Shown one piece after another: positions 11,236-22,979 of a stretch of 47,080 nucleotides of DNA. The stretch comes from Nemertoderma westbladi (Eukaryota > Xenacoelomorpha > Nemertodermatida > Nemertodermatidae). How positions within the stretch are numbered: position 1 is the first letter of the stretch; each line of letters starts with the position of its first letter. Under the pieces are notes generated by a model that was given only the letters and a program-made list of their open reading frames with translations, was not told the origin of the DNA and did no database searches. The translations under genes were made by a program, and so were the position numbers. The stretch spans positions 1-47,080 of the forward strand of contig JAUCBJ010001459.1 in NCBI GenBank assembly GCA_032718475.1. Reading direction: 5' to 3'.

Positions 11236-12250
11236 CCCGCATCCCTTACCAACTAGATTTTCTGAAATATCCACTGCTGAAGCTAAGAGATTAATTATTG
11301 ACTCAAAATCTAAAACAAGTCCTACTGACCCACTACCTACTCGCCTATTGAAACTATCACTATCAGCATTGTTAGGTGTTATAACTATCATTATCAACAC
11401 ATCTTTAACGAAGGCGATAGTCCTGCAACACTTTAAAGATGCCGTGTTGTCCCCAGTGTTAAAGAAAGCTCGCTTGAATGTGGAAGTTCTCAAAAACTGT
11501 AGACCAATATCAAACTTGTTATACCTATCTAAACTGACAGAAAGGGTTGTAGCAGACCAGCTGATACATCATATGAATGTGCTGCACTTACATGAACCGC
11601 ACCAGAGCGCTTATAAACAGTATCACAGCACAGAAACTGCCCTCATAAGAGTCAATAATGATATACTCAGGGGCATAGACAACGGCTCAGCCTGTTTACT
11701 TGTCATGCTTGACTTGGGTGCAGCATTTGACACAGTCGAACACAACCTACTACTAGGGATTCTAGAACAGGATATTGGAGTTAGGGGTGACGCCCTTAAA
11801 TGGTTCACATCTTACCTATCCTGTCGTTCACAGAAGGTGCGAATAGGAAGTTTGTATTCAGTAAGTCTACCCTTAATCTATGACTTACCCCAAGGATCAG
11901 TTCTTGGTCCCATTCTGTTTACAATCTACACACGATCTCTCGCAACTGTTATTAAAAAACACGGCCTGTCATATTATCTATATGCAGATGATATTCAACT
12001 TTACATTGTTTTCGAACGCAAAGAGCTAAGCCGAGCAGTGGAGATAACAGAGGAATGTTTAAGAGAGATAAGGAACTGGATGAACAGATACCTGCTCAAA
12101 ATGAACCCTACAAAACAGAGGTCACTTTACTTCAATCTCGCTTTGGAGAACAAATTACCCCAACCACAATTAAGGTTGGTGAAGACTTGTCACCTGCAGC
12201 CAACTGTCAACTTCCATCAACTATCGTTTATTGTCATCTCTGTAACCTAA
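11236..12250 (+). mobile_element. 5'-truncated LINE, CR1/L2-like reverse transcriptase
   Basis: The plus-strand frame holds the pre-RT segment and most of a LINE reverse transcriptase: a KNCRPISNL block, a VMLDLGAAFDTVEHN block with the first catalytic Asp, a DLPQGSVLGPILF block and YADD near 11980. Near 12110 the homology passes to the +1 frame (from an LKMNPTK block to an ITPTTIKVGEDL block), so there is a frameshift. The thumb and C-terminal part are missing, and the sequence stops just before the 3' tail of the minus-strand LINE. The endonuclease is absent, as expected of a 5'-truncated copy. Confidence 0.8.
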
Positions 12251-12284
12251 CCTGCCTGGTTTTGTAGGCTACTACTAGGATCGG

Positions 12285-15200
12285 TATAATAATAATAATA
12301 ATAATTCTTTTATTCATTCTCGATATTTATAAGCACCAATCGAGGCAGTTTGTCTCAGGCGACAACTGATAATTGAATAAGCGTTAAAAGACCACATGCA
12401 TATAATGCATGAGCTGTACAGTAGAGGACATACAGTATTGTAACAACTTAATTTAAATTTAGATACACAATTTATTTAGATACCCACAATCCAATCATTG
12501 CCCCCCCCCCCCCCCCCCCCCCCACAACAAAAACTTAAATAAATATTTTAGGTGACTTCCTCCCGGTGGTAGCGAGATAGAAAATGGGATTTTAATTTGT
12601 TTTTGAATTCTGTCGGTTTGTTATAACATTTTTTGATAGGTAAAGGTAACATATTCCACATTTTTGTTAGTTGTACTATCATACTGTTGTGGCCATAGAT
12701 ATTGGTTGTTTTCGGCAGTCTTAGTTGAATAGTGCGTTTATTTAGATGGATATGTGTATTTGATATAAATGGTAATTCAAGGATTTTGTATGGTTCTGAC
12801 AGGTGAAATAGGTATTTGTAATAATATATTAGCCCAAAATATTCCCGATATGCTGTTAGAATTGGAATTTTAGCTTTTGATCTTAGTTCAGTGCCGGTAC
12901 AGTCCCTGGTTTTTTTGTTAAATATTGAGCGAAGTGCGAAGTTTTGCATCTTTTCTAGCTTATATAGTAGTTCTTTGTATCCGTATTTATTGTGTAGGGA
13001 AACCAGAAGTTGGCTACAGTAGTGATGGTGCGGTAGAACTATTGTTTTATATATGTTAATTTTGGTTTGTATCGGTAATTGTCCTTTAATTTTCCGTAAA
13101 CATGATATACTTAGTGACATTTTTCGTACTACAGAGTCTATTTGTTCTTTCCAGGTCAGTTTGTTGTCTATATGTACTCCTAGGTATTTTACACTTTGTG
13201 ATTGGTTAATATGAATGTCATGGGATAACGTAAGTTTAGAATCGTCAATATTGCTGCGGTCAGTTTTTGGGGATAATAGTATGAATTCAGTTTTTTCAGG
13301 ATTTAATTTTAGTTTCTTCTTACCGAAAATGTCAGATATTTTATTAATTGTTAGTGTTAGTTTGTCAGTTGCTTCAGTGGGATCGTGAGACGAAATATAG
13401 ATTGCTGTGTCGTCTGCATATTGGACAGTATTGGCAGAGTCAGATATTAGTTCTGGTATTTCGTTTGTATATAGTGAGAATAAAAGCGGTCCAATAAGTG
13501 TTCCTTGTGGTACCCCCCGTTGCTCCTTCAGAAAAGACGATAATTGTGACCCAACCCTAACCCTCTGGAATCTGTCAGTTAAATAACTTTTAATTAATTT
13601 GCAAGCTGTTGTGTGGAACCCCAAATTTGATAAGACATTTATGAGCTGTGAATGATCGAGAGAATTAAAGGCCTTACTAAGGTCGAGAAACGCTACTGCC
13701 ACATATTTTTGTTTATCTAATTGTTCACGCCATCGTTCGGTCGCATACGTAACAGCGTCAATTGTAGAAAATTTCTTACGAAATCCGAACTGAAAAGCAG
13801 TGCGTAATTTGTGTTTGTAAAGATAGCATTCAATTTGGCTTACAAGTACCTTTTCTATTATTTTTGAAATTGGATGTGTGATGCTTAAAGGGCGATAGTT
13901 TTGTGGGTCATCATCGTCTCCCTTTTTAAATACGGGCGTTATGGTTGAGAGCTTTAATGTGTCTGGGAAAATGGAACGTGTAATACAGTCATTTATAATA
14001 TGAGTTAGAGGTGATAAGATCATAGGGCGAATCTGTTTCAATATTCTTATAGGGATTTTAGAGTGGCCGCATGGTTTGTTTTCGTTCAAATTTTGTATAA
14101 TTTTATCTAGGTCAAAAATATTAATAGAAGAAAAACAAAAAGCGTTGTTGTTTGGAGAAATTTGAATTGTGTTTGGAATCGGTAGTGACTTACTTGTAAT
14201 ATTAAGATCTGAAAATTTACCAATATCAATATATATTTCATTTAAAATGTTCGATATTTCTTTTTTATCAAATATACTTTTCCCACCATAGCTTATTTCC
14301 GAAACAGATTTACTATTTTTATTTTTATTTAAAACCTCATTTATCACCTTCCAACGTCCCTGAGTTGTGTTTTGAGTTAAGAATTTATTTTTTACGTATG
14401 CATTTTTTAAATTTTTGTTTAAATTATTGTACAAATTTCGCGTTTTCTTGAAGGAATTAAAATCAGCAATATCTTTAGAAGAGCGCCAAATGTTTAATTT
14501 TTCATACTTTAATTTTCTTAAATTTCCGAGTTCTGTTGTGTGCCATTTCTGTGTGGCTCCTAAGTATTTTTGTGGCATTTTTAGTTTTCGTTTTAGAGGT
14601 GCATGTCTGTCAATAATTTTTTCGATTTCAGATTCAAAATAAGACAGCTTTTTATTTACATCAGATTCGTAATAAAGTGGGATCCAATTAATATTAGCAA
14701 TTTCGTGACGAAATATATTTTGATTGAAATTTGAAAAGTCCCGGTATTCAATCCACTCATTTGTTTCATTGGCTGATTTTGGGATATTATGTGCAATATT
14801 AGTTAAGGTATATTCATGGTCAGAATAATGACAAAAAAATACTAAGCTTTCAATTACAGTAGAAGAAGGAATATTAGTTATAACTAGATCAATTAATGTG
14901 TTAGTACATTTTGTATATCTCGTTGGTTTGGTAGTATTTAGTATACGTAGGTCGTGCGCAGTTGTCATACCTCGCAGTTTTGTTGTCTGGCTACTATTAG
15001 TGTTTAATAAATTGATGTTAAAGTCCCCTTGAATGAGAAAGTTACAGTTTGGTTCAAGTAGCATGGCATTGTCAATTTCTTGTTCAATATCATCAATAAA
15101 GTGTGGGTTGGCACGGGGTGGATTATATACTGTACATACCAATATATTATCGATCTGAACCCATAAACTCTCTAGTTTATCATTGTCCTTAATGTCCTTG

Positions 15201-16280
15201 TTACGTATTTTCGCTTTATAGCCATCCGGAATGTAAATTAGAACACCACCACCCCTCTTACGTTTACGGTCTAGACGAAAGTGTGTGAAACCTTTCATTT
15301 TTATGGACTCACAAGAGGTATTTCGCTTTAGCCAAGTTTCAGTTACTGACACAATAACATTTCGCGAACCCAACAAGACTTCTTTCAGCTCGTCGAAATT
15401 TTTGTTTAGACTTCTAGCATTTATATGAATAAATTTCAGTTTGTCTGTGTCTTTTGCAATATAGTCCTTAATGTCAGTAAATGAATTTTTTACTTTAGCA
15501 TTTGTGGATGTAAAGTAGTAATGTTGTGAATTGTTACTTGTGGTTGGATGTTTGCGACATTTACGTCCTGGACCTGGGTTAGGGTGTATGTTGCCAGAAA
15601 TTTTTAGTAACAAGTTGATAGTAACGGCGAGAATGATAGTTATATCAAGTACGAATGTGTGGTATATTTGTATGCAGTACTTAAGTGTCAAATATGTTAA
15701 TATAACTAATTGTGTGATGCTTAATTTCCTATTGGCAATTAATTTCTTCGAATAGTTTAAGTGAGTAATATCTTTGTTATTTATAGTGTACATATATTGA
15801 CAATTATGTGGTAGAATGACAGTTAAATATAAAAGTGAAACAAATAAGTGACAATGTGACTGTTTATTATTTAGTGTTGCTGCTATTTCTTTAGAATGCC
15901 GAAAAAAACAGTTAGTTGTGAGCTGTACAATTTGATAAAACAAAAATAAGAGAGAATAGTGGTGGGTGAGCCACCACGGAGAGGAGGTCACACGAAAATG
16001 GAAGACCGAAACTACAAGGAAGATGCAACCCAATAAATTTATGATATAACTCTTACGTAGATATGAATGAAATTTCCATTTGTTATTTTTTGAAGAGGGA
16101 TTGGAATGTGAATATCTATGCACATGAGAAATATATCGACCAACAGTAATAATAGAGGTAAATGTTGGATATAATAGGGTAAGTGCATAAAACACGGCGC
16201 ATACTGTAAGTAGCATACAGTGATATATAATGAAAAATTGTATGGATATATGCATGCTGCATTGCAGCTGCATTTTTAAG
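12285..16280 (-). mobile_element. LINE with intact long ORF, (ATT)n tail
   Basis: The minus-strand element carries the intact ORF at 12548-16273 and a 3' region of about 260 bp. It ends in an (ATT)n microsatellite (plus-strand TAA repeats at about 12285-12303), a usual 3' end for CR1/L2-type LINEs. The 3' region contains a 23-bp C run on the plus strand (12501-12523). The 5' border is unclear: the ORF start lies within a few bases of the end of the RTE-like LINE. No target-site duplication could be defined. Confidence 0.8.
12548..16273 (-). CDS. LINE endonuclease-reverse transcriptase polyprotein, 1241 aa
   Basis: An uninterrupted ORF starts at an ATG (16271-16273). Residues 1-222 are rich in hydrophobic segments (about 13-45, 78-96, 105-121, 142-155, 184-222), unusual for a LINE N-terminus. 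These run into a SGNIHPNPGP motif at 226-235, which resembles the 2A/NPGP motif of CR1-type elements. Residues 276-490 form an apurinic-type endonuclease: HINARSLN, TETWL, QGDFN and YSDHE blocks. Residues 770-1000 are the reverse transcriptase: NYRPLS, a LDLSKAFNSLDH block, RGVPQGTLIGPLLF at 919-932 and QYADD at 951-955. The C-terminal third is the usual thumb and tail. Catalytic residues appear present and there is no stop, so this may be a young copy. It is most like the CR1/L2 group. Confidence 0.85.
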   Translation of the reverse strand: MQLQCSMHISIQFFIIYHCMLLTVCAVFYALTLLYPTFTSIITVGRYISHVHRYSHSNPSSKNNKWKFHSYLRKSYIINLLGCIFLVVSVFHFRVTSSPWWLTHHYSLLFLFYQIVQLTTNCFFRHSKEIAATLNNKQSHCHLFVSLLYLTVILPHNCQYMYTINNKDITHLNYSKKLIANRKLSITQLVILTYLTLKYCIQIYHTFVLDITIILAVTINLLLKISGNIHPNPGPGRKCRKHPTTSNNSQHYYFTSTNAKVKNSFTDIKDYIAKDTDKLKFIHINARSLNKNFDELKEVLLGSRNVIVSVTETWLKRNTSCESIKMKGFTHFRLDRKRKRGGGVLIYIPDGYKAKIRNKDIKDNDKLESLWVQIDNILVCTVYNPPRANPHFIDDIEQEIDNAMLLEPNCNFLIQGDFNINLLNTNSSQTTKLRGMTTAHDLRILNTTKPTRYTKCTNTLIDLVITNIPSSTVIESLVFFCHYSDHEYTLTNIAHNIPKSANETNEWIEYRDFSNFNQNIFRHEIANINWIPLYYESDVNKKLSYFESEIEKIIDRHAPLKRKLKMPQKYLGATQKWHTTELGNLRKLKYEKLNIWRSSKDIADFNSFKKTRNLYNNLNKNLKNAYVKNKFLTQNTTQGRWKVINEVLNKNKNSKSVSEISYGGKSIFDKKEISNILNEIYIDIGKFSDLNITSKSLPIPNTIQISPNNNAFCFSSINIFDLDKIIQNLNENKPCGHSKIPIRILKQIRPMILSPLTHIINDCITRSIFPDTLKLSTITPVFKKGDDDDPQNYRPLSITHPISKIIEKVLVSQIECYLYKHKLRTAFQFGFRKKFSTIDAVTYATERWREQLDKQKYVAVAFLDLSKAFNSLDHSQLINVLSNLGFHTTACKLIKSYLTDRFQRVRVGSQLSSFLKEQRGVPQGTLIGPLLFSLYTNEIPELISDSANTVQYADDTAIYISSHDPTEATDKLTLTINKISDIFGKKKLKLNPEKTEFILLSPKTDRSNIDDSKLTLSHDIHINQSQSVKYLGVHIDNKLTWKEQIDSVVRKMSLSISCLRKIKGQLPIQTKINIYKTIVLPHHHYCSQLLVSLHNKYGYKELLYKLEKMQNFALRSIFNKKTRDCTGTELRSKAKIPILTAYREYFGLIYYYKYLFHLSEPYKILELPFISNTHIHLNKRTIQLRLPKTTNIYGHNSMIVQLTKMWNMLPLPIKKCYNKPTEFKNKLKSHFLSRYHREEVT

Positions 16281-17970
16281 AATGCTGTGCCGGCTTATCG
16301 ACAAGTTGCACCGCCACAACTCCCTATCACCCATGACATTTGCTAGATCATCCGCATCTTCAAGGCCAGTGTCCTTTAAGATGCGTCTCAAGAAAGTCAT
16401 GGGCTGTCCAACATGCTTATTCACTCCATGAGGCTGCCAAAGTACAAGATTATGCACTGGCTGGTCCTCATGGTGAAAGCAATGTCATGCAAAGCGGAGG
16501 CGATTTTGTTCTAGTGTCAAGCTTGTGGGAACCAATGAGACACCTCCAATGTTATATAGTGTCTGGTTGGAGATGTGTGCATTGTACTTGACACAATGAA
16601 CCCGGCGTAGCATTCTTGTGAATGTGCCATCCAGAGATTTAGTGTCCTCAGCAGTTAGAGCTCAGCATGGACTCCCATAGAGGAGTACTGGAACTACTGC
16701 TGCTCTAAATAATCGGACCTTAAGTTTCCGATTAATTATCGTTGACTTCCAAATCCTGGAAAGCCTATTCAAGGCTGCCCATGCCTTTCCCTTATGTATT
16801 CGAAGGTCCTCACCTGACTTCCGGATTCATGATCCCAGGTAACAGAAGTCATCCACATGCTCAAGCATACCATCTTTTGAGCTTATGCTCATCCGATCAG
16901 AGACTTGCTGAGGACTTTCAAAGTTAACTGTCAAAATTTTGGTCTTTCTGGAGTTAATAAAAAGACCAACACTAGAAGCAGCCTGTTCTAATGAGCTGAG
17001 GAGCCGTTGGGCTCCCTCTAGTGATTCTGAGAGTACTCCTAAGTCATCAACAAAGTCTAGATCAGTTAGGTACTTGGCAGGATTTCCTCGACTTCTGGAG
17101 CCAGTAGGTGGAGTTATCATCACCCCATCATCATTATGATGATCTAAGGACATGTGTAGAACATAGTCAACCACAATTTAAACAAGAATGGTGCAAGTGT
17201 GTCTCCCTGGAATGCCTAATGAAAGTATGCTGAACATACGTGAGCGGGAGACTGAATTAAAGGCCTTGAAGAAATCAACAGCCAGATCAACAGATAACAG
17301 CCAGATGCCTGTCTTTCTTTTTTGATAACTCTTCAATTATCCTTCTAAGTGCCAAAATGGGTTCCATGGTCCCACGACCTTTACGGAACCCATTCTGATT
17401 TCCACGGAGCAGTCTCTCAATGGGATCCCTGATGCGATTTAATAGAATTCTATTGTATAGCTTTGCAGCAATCGAAATCAATGAGATCCCCGAAAAGAAC
17501 CATAGAGTGCTAGGTTGCCCTTCTTGGGAACTGGCACCAACTTATTTGTTTTCATTTCTTGTGGAACTCTTGTTGTTCGGTACATGTCTACTATGAATTA
17601 TGATGGGATAGATGAGCTTTAAACACTCAGGTATTTTAAAGACCTCAGGGGGAACACCATCTACTCCACTGGCACGATTGGTCTTAATGCTCTTTGCAGC
17701 AGCCTTCACTTCTGCAAAGGAGATATCACCAATGGGAATATCTGGGAGTACAGACTCAGACACTTTTACTTCTATAAAGTTATCAGGCAATACCCTGTCA
17801 TTATTGAGGAGCTTTTCAAAGTGGGCCTTCCAACCATTGAGGCGATCGGCTGGTGATTCAGCCTTAACCTTCCTTGGTGGTTGGTTGGCTTTTTCGCCCA
17901 GTAAGCAAGTTGATCGATTTCCATGCCTAGGATGATTGCCTGCTGTTGTCGGCACCATTGATGGCATCAA
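16280..17970 (-). pseudogene. RTE-like LINE reverse transcriptase remnant
   Basis: Minus-strand frames at 17542-17970, 17287-17481, 16827-17174 and 16280-16457 hold successive parts of one reverse transcriptase. They begin with a TNRASGVDGVPPEVFK block, go through the NGFRKGRGT block and an LTDLDFVDD block, and end in a C-terminal tail. Stops and frame changes separate all four parts. The part between about 17175 and 17286, which should carry the PQG motif, is out of frame. Confidence 0.65.
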
Positions 17971-18005
17971 CCTGTTGGTTTATTAGCTCCTGTAGATTAA
18001 CAGAG

Positions 18006-19275
18006 TTACTGCCTTTTCAGGGACCTAGATGCAGCCTTGACTGCATTCTTGGCCGCTGTAGTCTGTTTGAGTCGGGACTCTTTCTGCATCTTATATAGGT
18101 CATTTCGGCACTTCTGGATTTTGTTGTCAGTCCAGGGGGCCCTTTTCCTGTTTCGAGGGTATACAGGAACTGTTTCTGCAGCTGCTAACTTAACTGCTTC
18201 TGTGAAGGCAGTATAGCCCTCACAGTGATCTGCCGCCTCAGAGGCAAGAACCTCATACCTGTTGCTCAGCTGTAGTGTGAAATTGGATCTCACAATTGGC
18301 TGTTGCAACAGAGAGGACCAGTCATGCCGCGGCAAGGCAGATTTCGTTGTTCTGCTAGCACGCAGACTAAGTCTTACCTTGGCCACAATAAGGTGGTGAT
18401 CACTGGAGAAGGGTCGAAGTGTGAATGCATTACAGTCTTGTATAGAGCTCCTGTACTTCCTACGAAACAGAATATGGTCTATCTGGGACTTGTGACCACT
18501 GGGTCCACTATGAGTCCATAGCTTTCGAGTTCGCTTCTTGAATTGGGTTCCAGCCGAAAACAATCCATTTCCAGAGCATGGACGGAATTTCGGTTGACAC
18601 TATTGCTATAGACCCAGGGCGATGTAGGTGATTGATGCAGACTTGCATTAAAGTCTCCCAGAAATGTTAAGAATGCATGCTGATCCACTCCATCAGTAGC
18701 TGCTTGTAAATTGTGGTAGAAATTTTCCACCTCCTCTACAGGGGCAACACAAGTTGGAGAGTAGCACACAATCAGAACCACCTTAGGAAACTTCTTAGCC
18801 AGTCTTCCAGAACATGAGAAGTCAAGTGGCAATGGATGATGCGGTTAGAGATTTGGTCTATTTTGTCCAATGCTGCATGTGCAGTTGGATTCATCAATAG
18901 ACCAATACCACCTTTGCCACTATCATCTGCTGACGCGAGGGCGAGTCGCCAACCGCCCCCCATGTCCTTAATCAGAACCTCATCAGTCTTTCCAGTCTGC
19001 ATTCGGTGCTCTTGAACACCCACTGCACTAAGAGAAAGCTTATCTGCCAAGGCAGTCAGCTCACCTTGTCGCATTGGGGACCCGAGTGTTAGGGTGTTTA
19101 CTGAGGCTAGTCTAGTGACTTGCCTCAGATTCACCAATGGCTTTGTTGGTCGGGGTGGAACATGAGAGTAGCCTCCAACTCCAGAATCCCTCTCCCCCTC
19201 ACAATCTGGCCTCCCTGGTAACCCAGGGTTTGGGCCAAAAAGGTCATCAGGAAAGGGACTCACCGGTCTCCGCAT
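18006..19275 (-). pseudogene. RTE-like LINE endonuclease remnant
   Basis: Three overlapping minus-strand frames (18772-19275, 18479-18832, 18006-18563) make up one AP-type endonuclease with frameshifts near 18800 and 18520. The ATG at 19275 precedes a Pro/Gly-rich leader of about 60 residues and then the domain. The catalytic-type blocks QEHR, GDFN, IDHI and SDHH are all visible. The last part runs into a basic linker with APWTDNKIQKCR, which recurs in a second fragment at 19599-19726. Confidence 0.65.
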
Positions 19276-19280
19276 TACTA

Positions 19281-19860
19281 ATGTAATCCATAGTGGGGGG
19301 TTGGGGGGTGCTTTTTTGCCGAGTCAGCTCTCGGGGCAAATGAGTTTTGGAGGCAGACTGGACCTACTGACCTAATGACGCGGCTCTAACGCTACTAGGA
19401 CTTAACGCCACCTACCTAATGCTACCAGGAACTAATGCCATGGACCTAGAGCGCCAGGACCTAATGCACCATAACCGTCACAAAGCTAGTTCCCCTCACA
19501 GTCCAGGACTGGTCCAGGTTCTAGGGAGGCCCTTATGACAGGATGGGATACAGTCCTAGAGGGTGTTGGTTGGTTGGGTGTGTAGTAAGCCTATTCTGGG
19601 ACCTAGATGCAGCCTTAACTGCCTTCTCGGCTGCTGTAGTCCGTTTGAGATGGGACTCTCTCTGTGCCTTACTGAGATCCTCTTGGCACTTTCGAATTCT
19701 GTGGTCCGTCCAGGGTGCTTTTTTCTCTGCGAGGATATCACCAGAATAGGTTAGCATAAAGTAACAAAATGATTATTTTTAGAGTGATTGGTAGGTCAAG
19801 TAAAGTCAAGTCTTCCGCTTATAGCATATAATTCCCTTAAACTGCATGCGAATGTATTGA
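19281..19860 (-). repeat. LINE leader-like tract and second RTE-like fragment
   Basis: Positions 19599-19726 repeat 18021-18148 of the neighbouring LINE at roughly 80% identity by eye. They encode the same APWTD...RIRKCQEDL linker on the minus strand. Between the two copies, 19365-19475 holds degenerate short repeats around a CTAATGC core (gacctaatg, ctaatgctac, ctaatgccat). The tract could be the 5' leader of the LINE. Nothing else is recognised to 19860. Confidence 0.55.
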
Positions 19861-19861
19861 T

Positions 19862-20090
19862 ATTCGAGATCCCGAATTGACTCAAATTCCATCTCGATAT
19901 TTCGTCTCAATGTTTAATATATATTAAGGGAAAGGGGCAGGTTACAGTGGCATGTTAGTCTAACCAAAACAAAATACGAAAGCCAATAGAACAGGGTGCA
20001 GTTTGGTTTTTGGTTGTAATCAGATTTTCCCCTGGAAAAGGATGAATTTAAATTAGTCCGGATTGCTCCCCTGCCTGAAATATTCTTGTC
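19862..20090 (-). mobile_element. Small MITE, second copy of the 42768-43013 family
   Basis: The sequence matches the reverse complement of 42768-43013 in order. Shared blocks include TCTCAATGTTTAA, a GGGAAAGGGGCAGGTTACAG block, TAACCAAA, AATAGAACAGG and a TTTTCCCCTGGAAAAGGATGA block. The terminal repeats are eroded here. No coding capacity. The borders are approximate. Confidence 0.55.
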
Positions 20091-21238
20091 AATAATCCAA
20101 GTGATGTCAACTGTGGAAATATTCTACATTGTATATTGTCGTCATGTACAAATACAATACATATTCATTATCCACGCTGATAATGGCATGTTCCAGAATG
20201 TTTTCAAACTCTGCTAATTACCCATACGTTTCGATGCTCATCTACGATTTTGTAGTGTTCAGTTAGTTTCTATAACTCATTCGAAACCCTACAATTTCAT
20301 TAATTTTATTCTTAAATTTATTGTTCATTCTCTAGGAGAAAATTTGTATTTTTAAATCAACTTCCACCCAATAATTTCAATAAATAATACACTCATCCCT
20401 TCCGCTCATTGATTTGATTTGATTACACCTTTTCGACTAATAATATCCAGAATAAAGTATATCATGAGACGGAAATTAAAAATGACATGAACCTGCATGG
20501 GCCATAAGATTGTGGAGGTTCCTATGATGATCGTAACATATGGGACTTTAGATCCCGCTAAGTTTAGCATGGCACCCGAACAATTAGTGTAGTTAGTCCA
20601 CGCAGCATTGGGTAAGAGGTGGGTTAGGTTTGTTTTTTTGTTAGGGTTTGTTGGTCAGGCACAAACCTTAATTGAAATTATCATGTAATCCCAACCCTAT
20701 CTCATAATCTATTGCCTGAGGGCCGAAGAGGCGTCATGCCAATTATACCCAATATCCAAATTGGGTGCACAATGGAAAACTAAATGAATAGTGCTACTAG
20801 TGACTAAAAATGAATAGTGACTTTCCTCAAGTTTACCAGAAATGGTTTGGGCCTAGTTGGCATGTCTTTATAAAATATCACACTGCATAAGTGCATAACA
20901 ACCATCCCGTTCTAGCTCTTATCCAGCCCTGCCCTTTGGTTACCCAGTGCGTTTGAATTTGTCACTGGGCTGGGTCACCACTCTCATATTTGGGTTGAGA
21001 CTGAAAATTTTAGCAAAAGTCTGAAGAATCTATGTACAACATACAGTACAGTACGGAAGCCCTATTGACAGATTGAAGTTATAACATTGAGGCTTCTTGT
21101 TTGTGGCACTGCTATAAGTAGATAGCTCCGGGGCGCCCTAGTAACCCTGGAAACTGACTTCCAAATGCCTCTCATCTACTGCGACTCCAGAAGCCTTAAA
21201 TTACCATTAAAAAATATTAACCTTAAAAGGCCGAGACG
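20091..21238. other. Intergenic stretch, no gene seen
   Basis: No coding region, RNA gene or clear repeat is visible. There is a short palindrome-like stretch around 20640-20665 (a TAGGGTTTG / CAAACCT pairing). Otherwise it is ordinary AT-rich sequence. Confidence 0.4.
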
Positions 21239-22895
21239 GTTAAAAATAGGGCAATTTTTTTTGTTAGAAAAGGGGAAATTGTTAAAAATAGGGAAATAGT
21301 GGCAGGCTATACGAATATATATAAAGGCCCTACCTCATCAACATAAACGAATTAAACAAACATACTCAGAAGCACATAAATTACATATTAAATTTCACAA
21401 AATTACAGAATATACATTTTTGAAGTGGCTAATTAGTTATATCAGTACTACTGTAGTTATTACAATGTCTAAGTTCTGGAACAAGTCAAATTCGTCGCAG
21501 TGTTTCTACTGGAGAGTTTGTATTTCGTTCGTGAAATTTATCCATTAAATACATGCGAAGTGTTGATTTATAGACTGGGTGGGCTTCCTTATCAGTTACA
21601 CAGTTATTTAGATGACTCTCACCGACAGCATCCACTTCAAGAAATGGCTTGGATACTTTAGAGACCCATTAACAGATAAATTCATTCATTCATTCATAAG
21701 TATATTTTGCCCAATAATTATTAACATGAATATATAAGCAATTACAATGTTCACAGATTAAGATTTAAGAAAATAGTTAGCGGTGATAGGGTAGATCCAA
21801 ATTATTAGCATTTAGAATAATTAGATTTAGTGAAAGTTGTAATCGCGTAGATAGCAGTGAGTTAAAGTAGTAGATCACTGAGATTTATTTTTTATAGTTG
21901 TTAATATATATATTGCTAATGTGTCACCAAGGTTAAGGTATCACGAATTTGAAAAGGGTTTATCAGTGGGGTGGTGTGCACTGGTATTGATAGGAATTAA
22001 ATACTCATACGATAACAATTAAAACCTTATATAACTCTTTTAGGAGGCCTAAACTAAGCCACCTGATATTGATAGACTGATATTTTCTGTTGTATCATTA
22101 ACAACTCATCCACAATGGGGGCTGAATAAGTGGGAACTCGTTTAGTTACGTGGCGTATCAATTCCAATTGTGGCGTACAAAGCATTGTGTATGTAGAGAC
22201 AAATGATATCCTAAACGTTGCTTACTTAGAAATAACACGCAAGTAAACATTCGAAAAAAGGTAAATGATAGTGGGGAGGACTTCATTCCTTGGATTATTC
22301 CATATAGATGGAAAACGCGACATGGAAGAACAAATGATACCAATGAGATATGATAAAAATGTTGATTGTAATTATTTAGACATTTGAGGATAAAATTCGC
22401 AATGGAAATAAATGATCTTCATTGCTTATTGACATACAGTTACATTTCTCACTTAATGGGAGTACTGACTGGGCACTGGACTGCATTTACCGTAATAATA
22501 GACTTTACTTTAAGGTCTGTAACCTCCATCTATCATTACCATCAAACGTTATTGGTAAAACCTCATGACAGCGAATTAAATGATAATGAAATAAATGACT
22601 ATTCGAATAAAGAAATTCGAATAGATGAATAGTAAGATGGCTAATACGTGTATGAGGGTTATATTCAGGAAAATATCTAAAGAAACTAATTATATTGCCC
22701 CAAGTTTTTATGTTGCTAGGTAACTGCTTACGTTACTCATTAGAGATAAAACGGTACGTTACTCATGAGTAACCAATGAGATAACCTCTTACGAGTTTAA
22801 GAGTTCCCTATTTTTAACAATTTCCTATTTTTAACAATTTCCCTATTTTGAAAAATTTCCCTATTTTTAACAAAATTGACTGCCCTATTTCTAAC
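21239..22895. mobile_element. Inverted-repeat element with TTAAAAATAGGG arms
   Basis: The left arm (21239-21298) reads GTTAAAAATAGGGCA, then TGTTAGAAAAGGGG, then ATTGTTAAAAATAGGGAAAT. The right arm (22803-22895) is its inverse, with four spaced copies of CCCTATTTTTAACA-type sequence. The arms are therefore short arrays of an ~18-bp TTGTTAAAAATAGGGAAA unit. The 1.5-kb interior has no transposase; the longest ORF (22384-22632) is not recognisable. A GTTACTCATGAGTAAC perfect palindrome lies near 22762. This is best read as a non-autonomous DNA element. No target duplication was found. Confidence 0.6.
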
Positions 22896-22979
22896 AGAGA
22901 TTTTACCTCTACTGAAAAGGCCTGCTATCAAGAAAGCAATGGCAATTACAACGCATTTAAATTTCATTTAATCCCATCA

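Larger units (their letters stand above)
16280..19280 (-). mobile_element. Decayed RTE-like LINE
   Basis: The minus-strand order is endonuclease (19275 to about 18006), linker, reverse transcriptase (about 17970-16827) and C-terminal tail (16457-16280). All are in several broken frames. The endonuclease shows SAVGVQEHRMQ, a LGDFNASL block, an IDHILFRRKY block and FSSDHHLIVAKV. The RT shows NQNGFRKGRGTMEPILALRR and, in place of the catalytic box, TDLDFVDDLGVLS (FVDD). The tail ends with a DANDLA/ELWR-type block. The PQG-type RT block is lost in the frame breaks. I assign it to the RTE-like group from the endonuclease and the DLDF-DD style, with moderate certainty. Confidence 0.7.
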
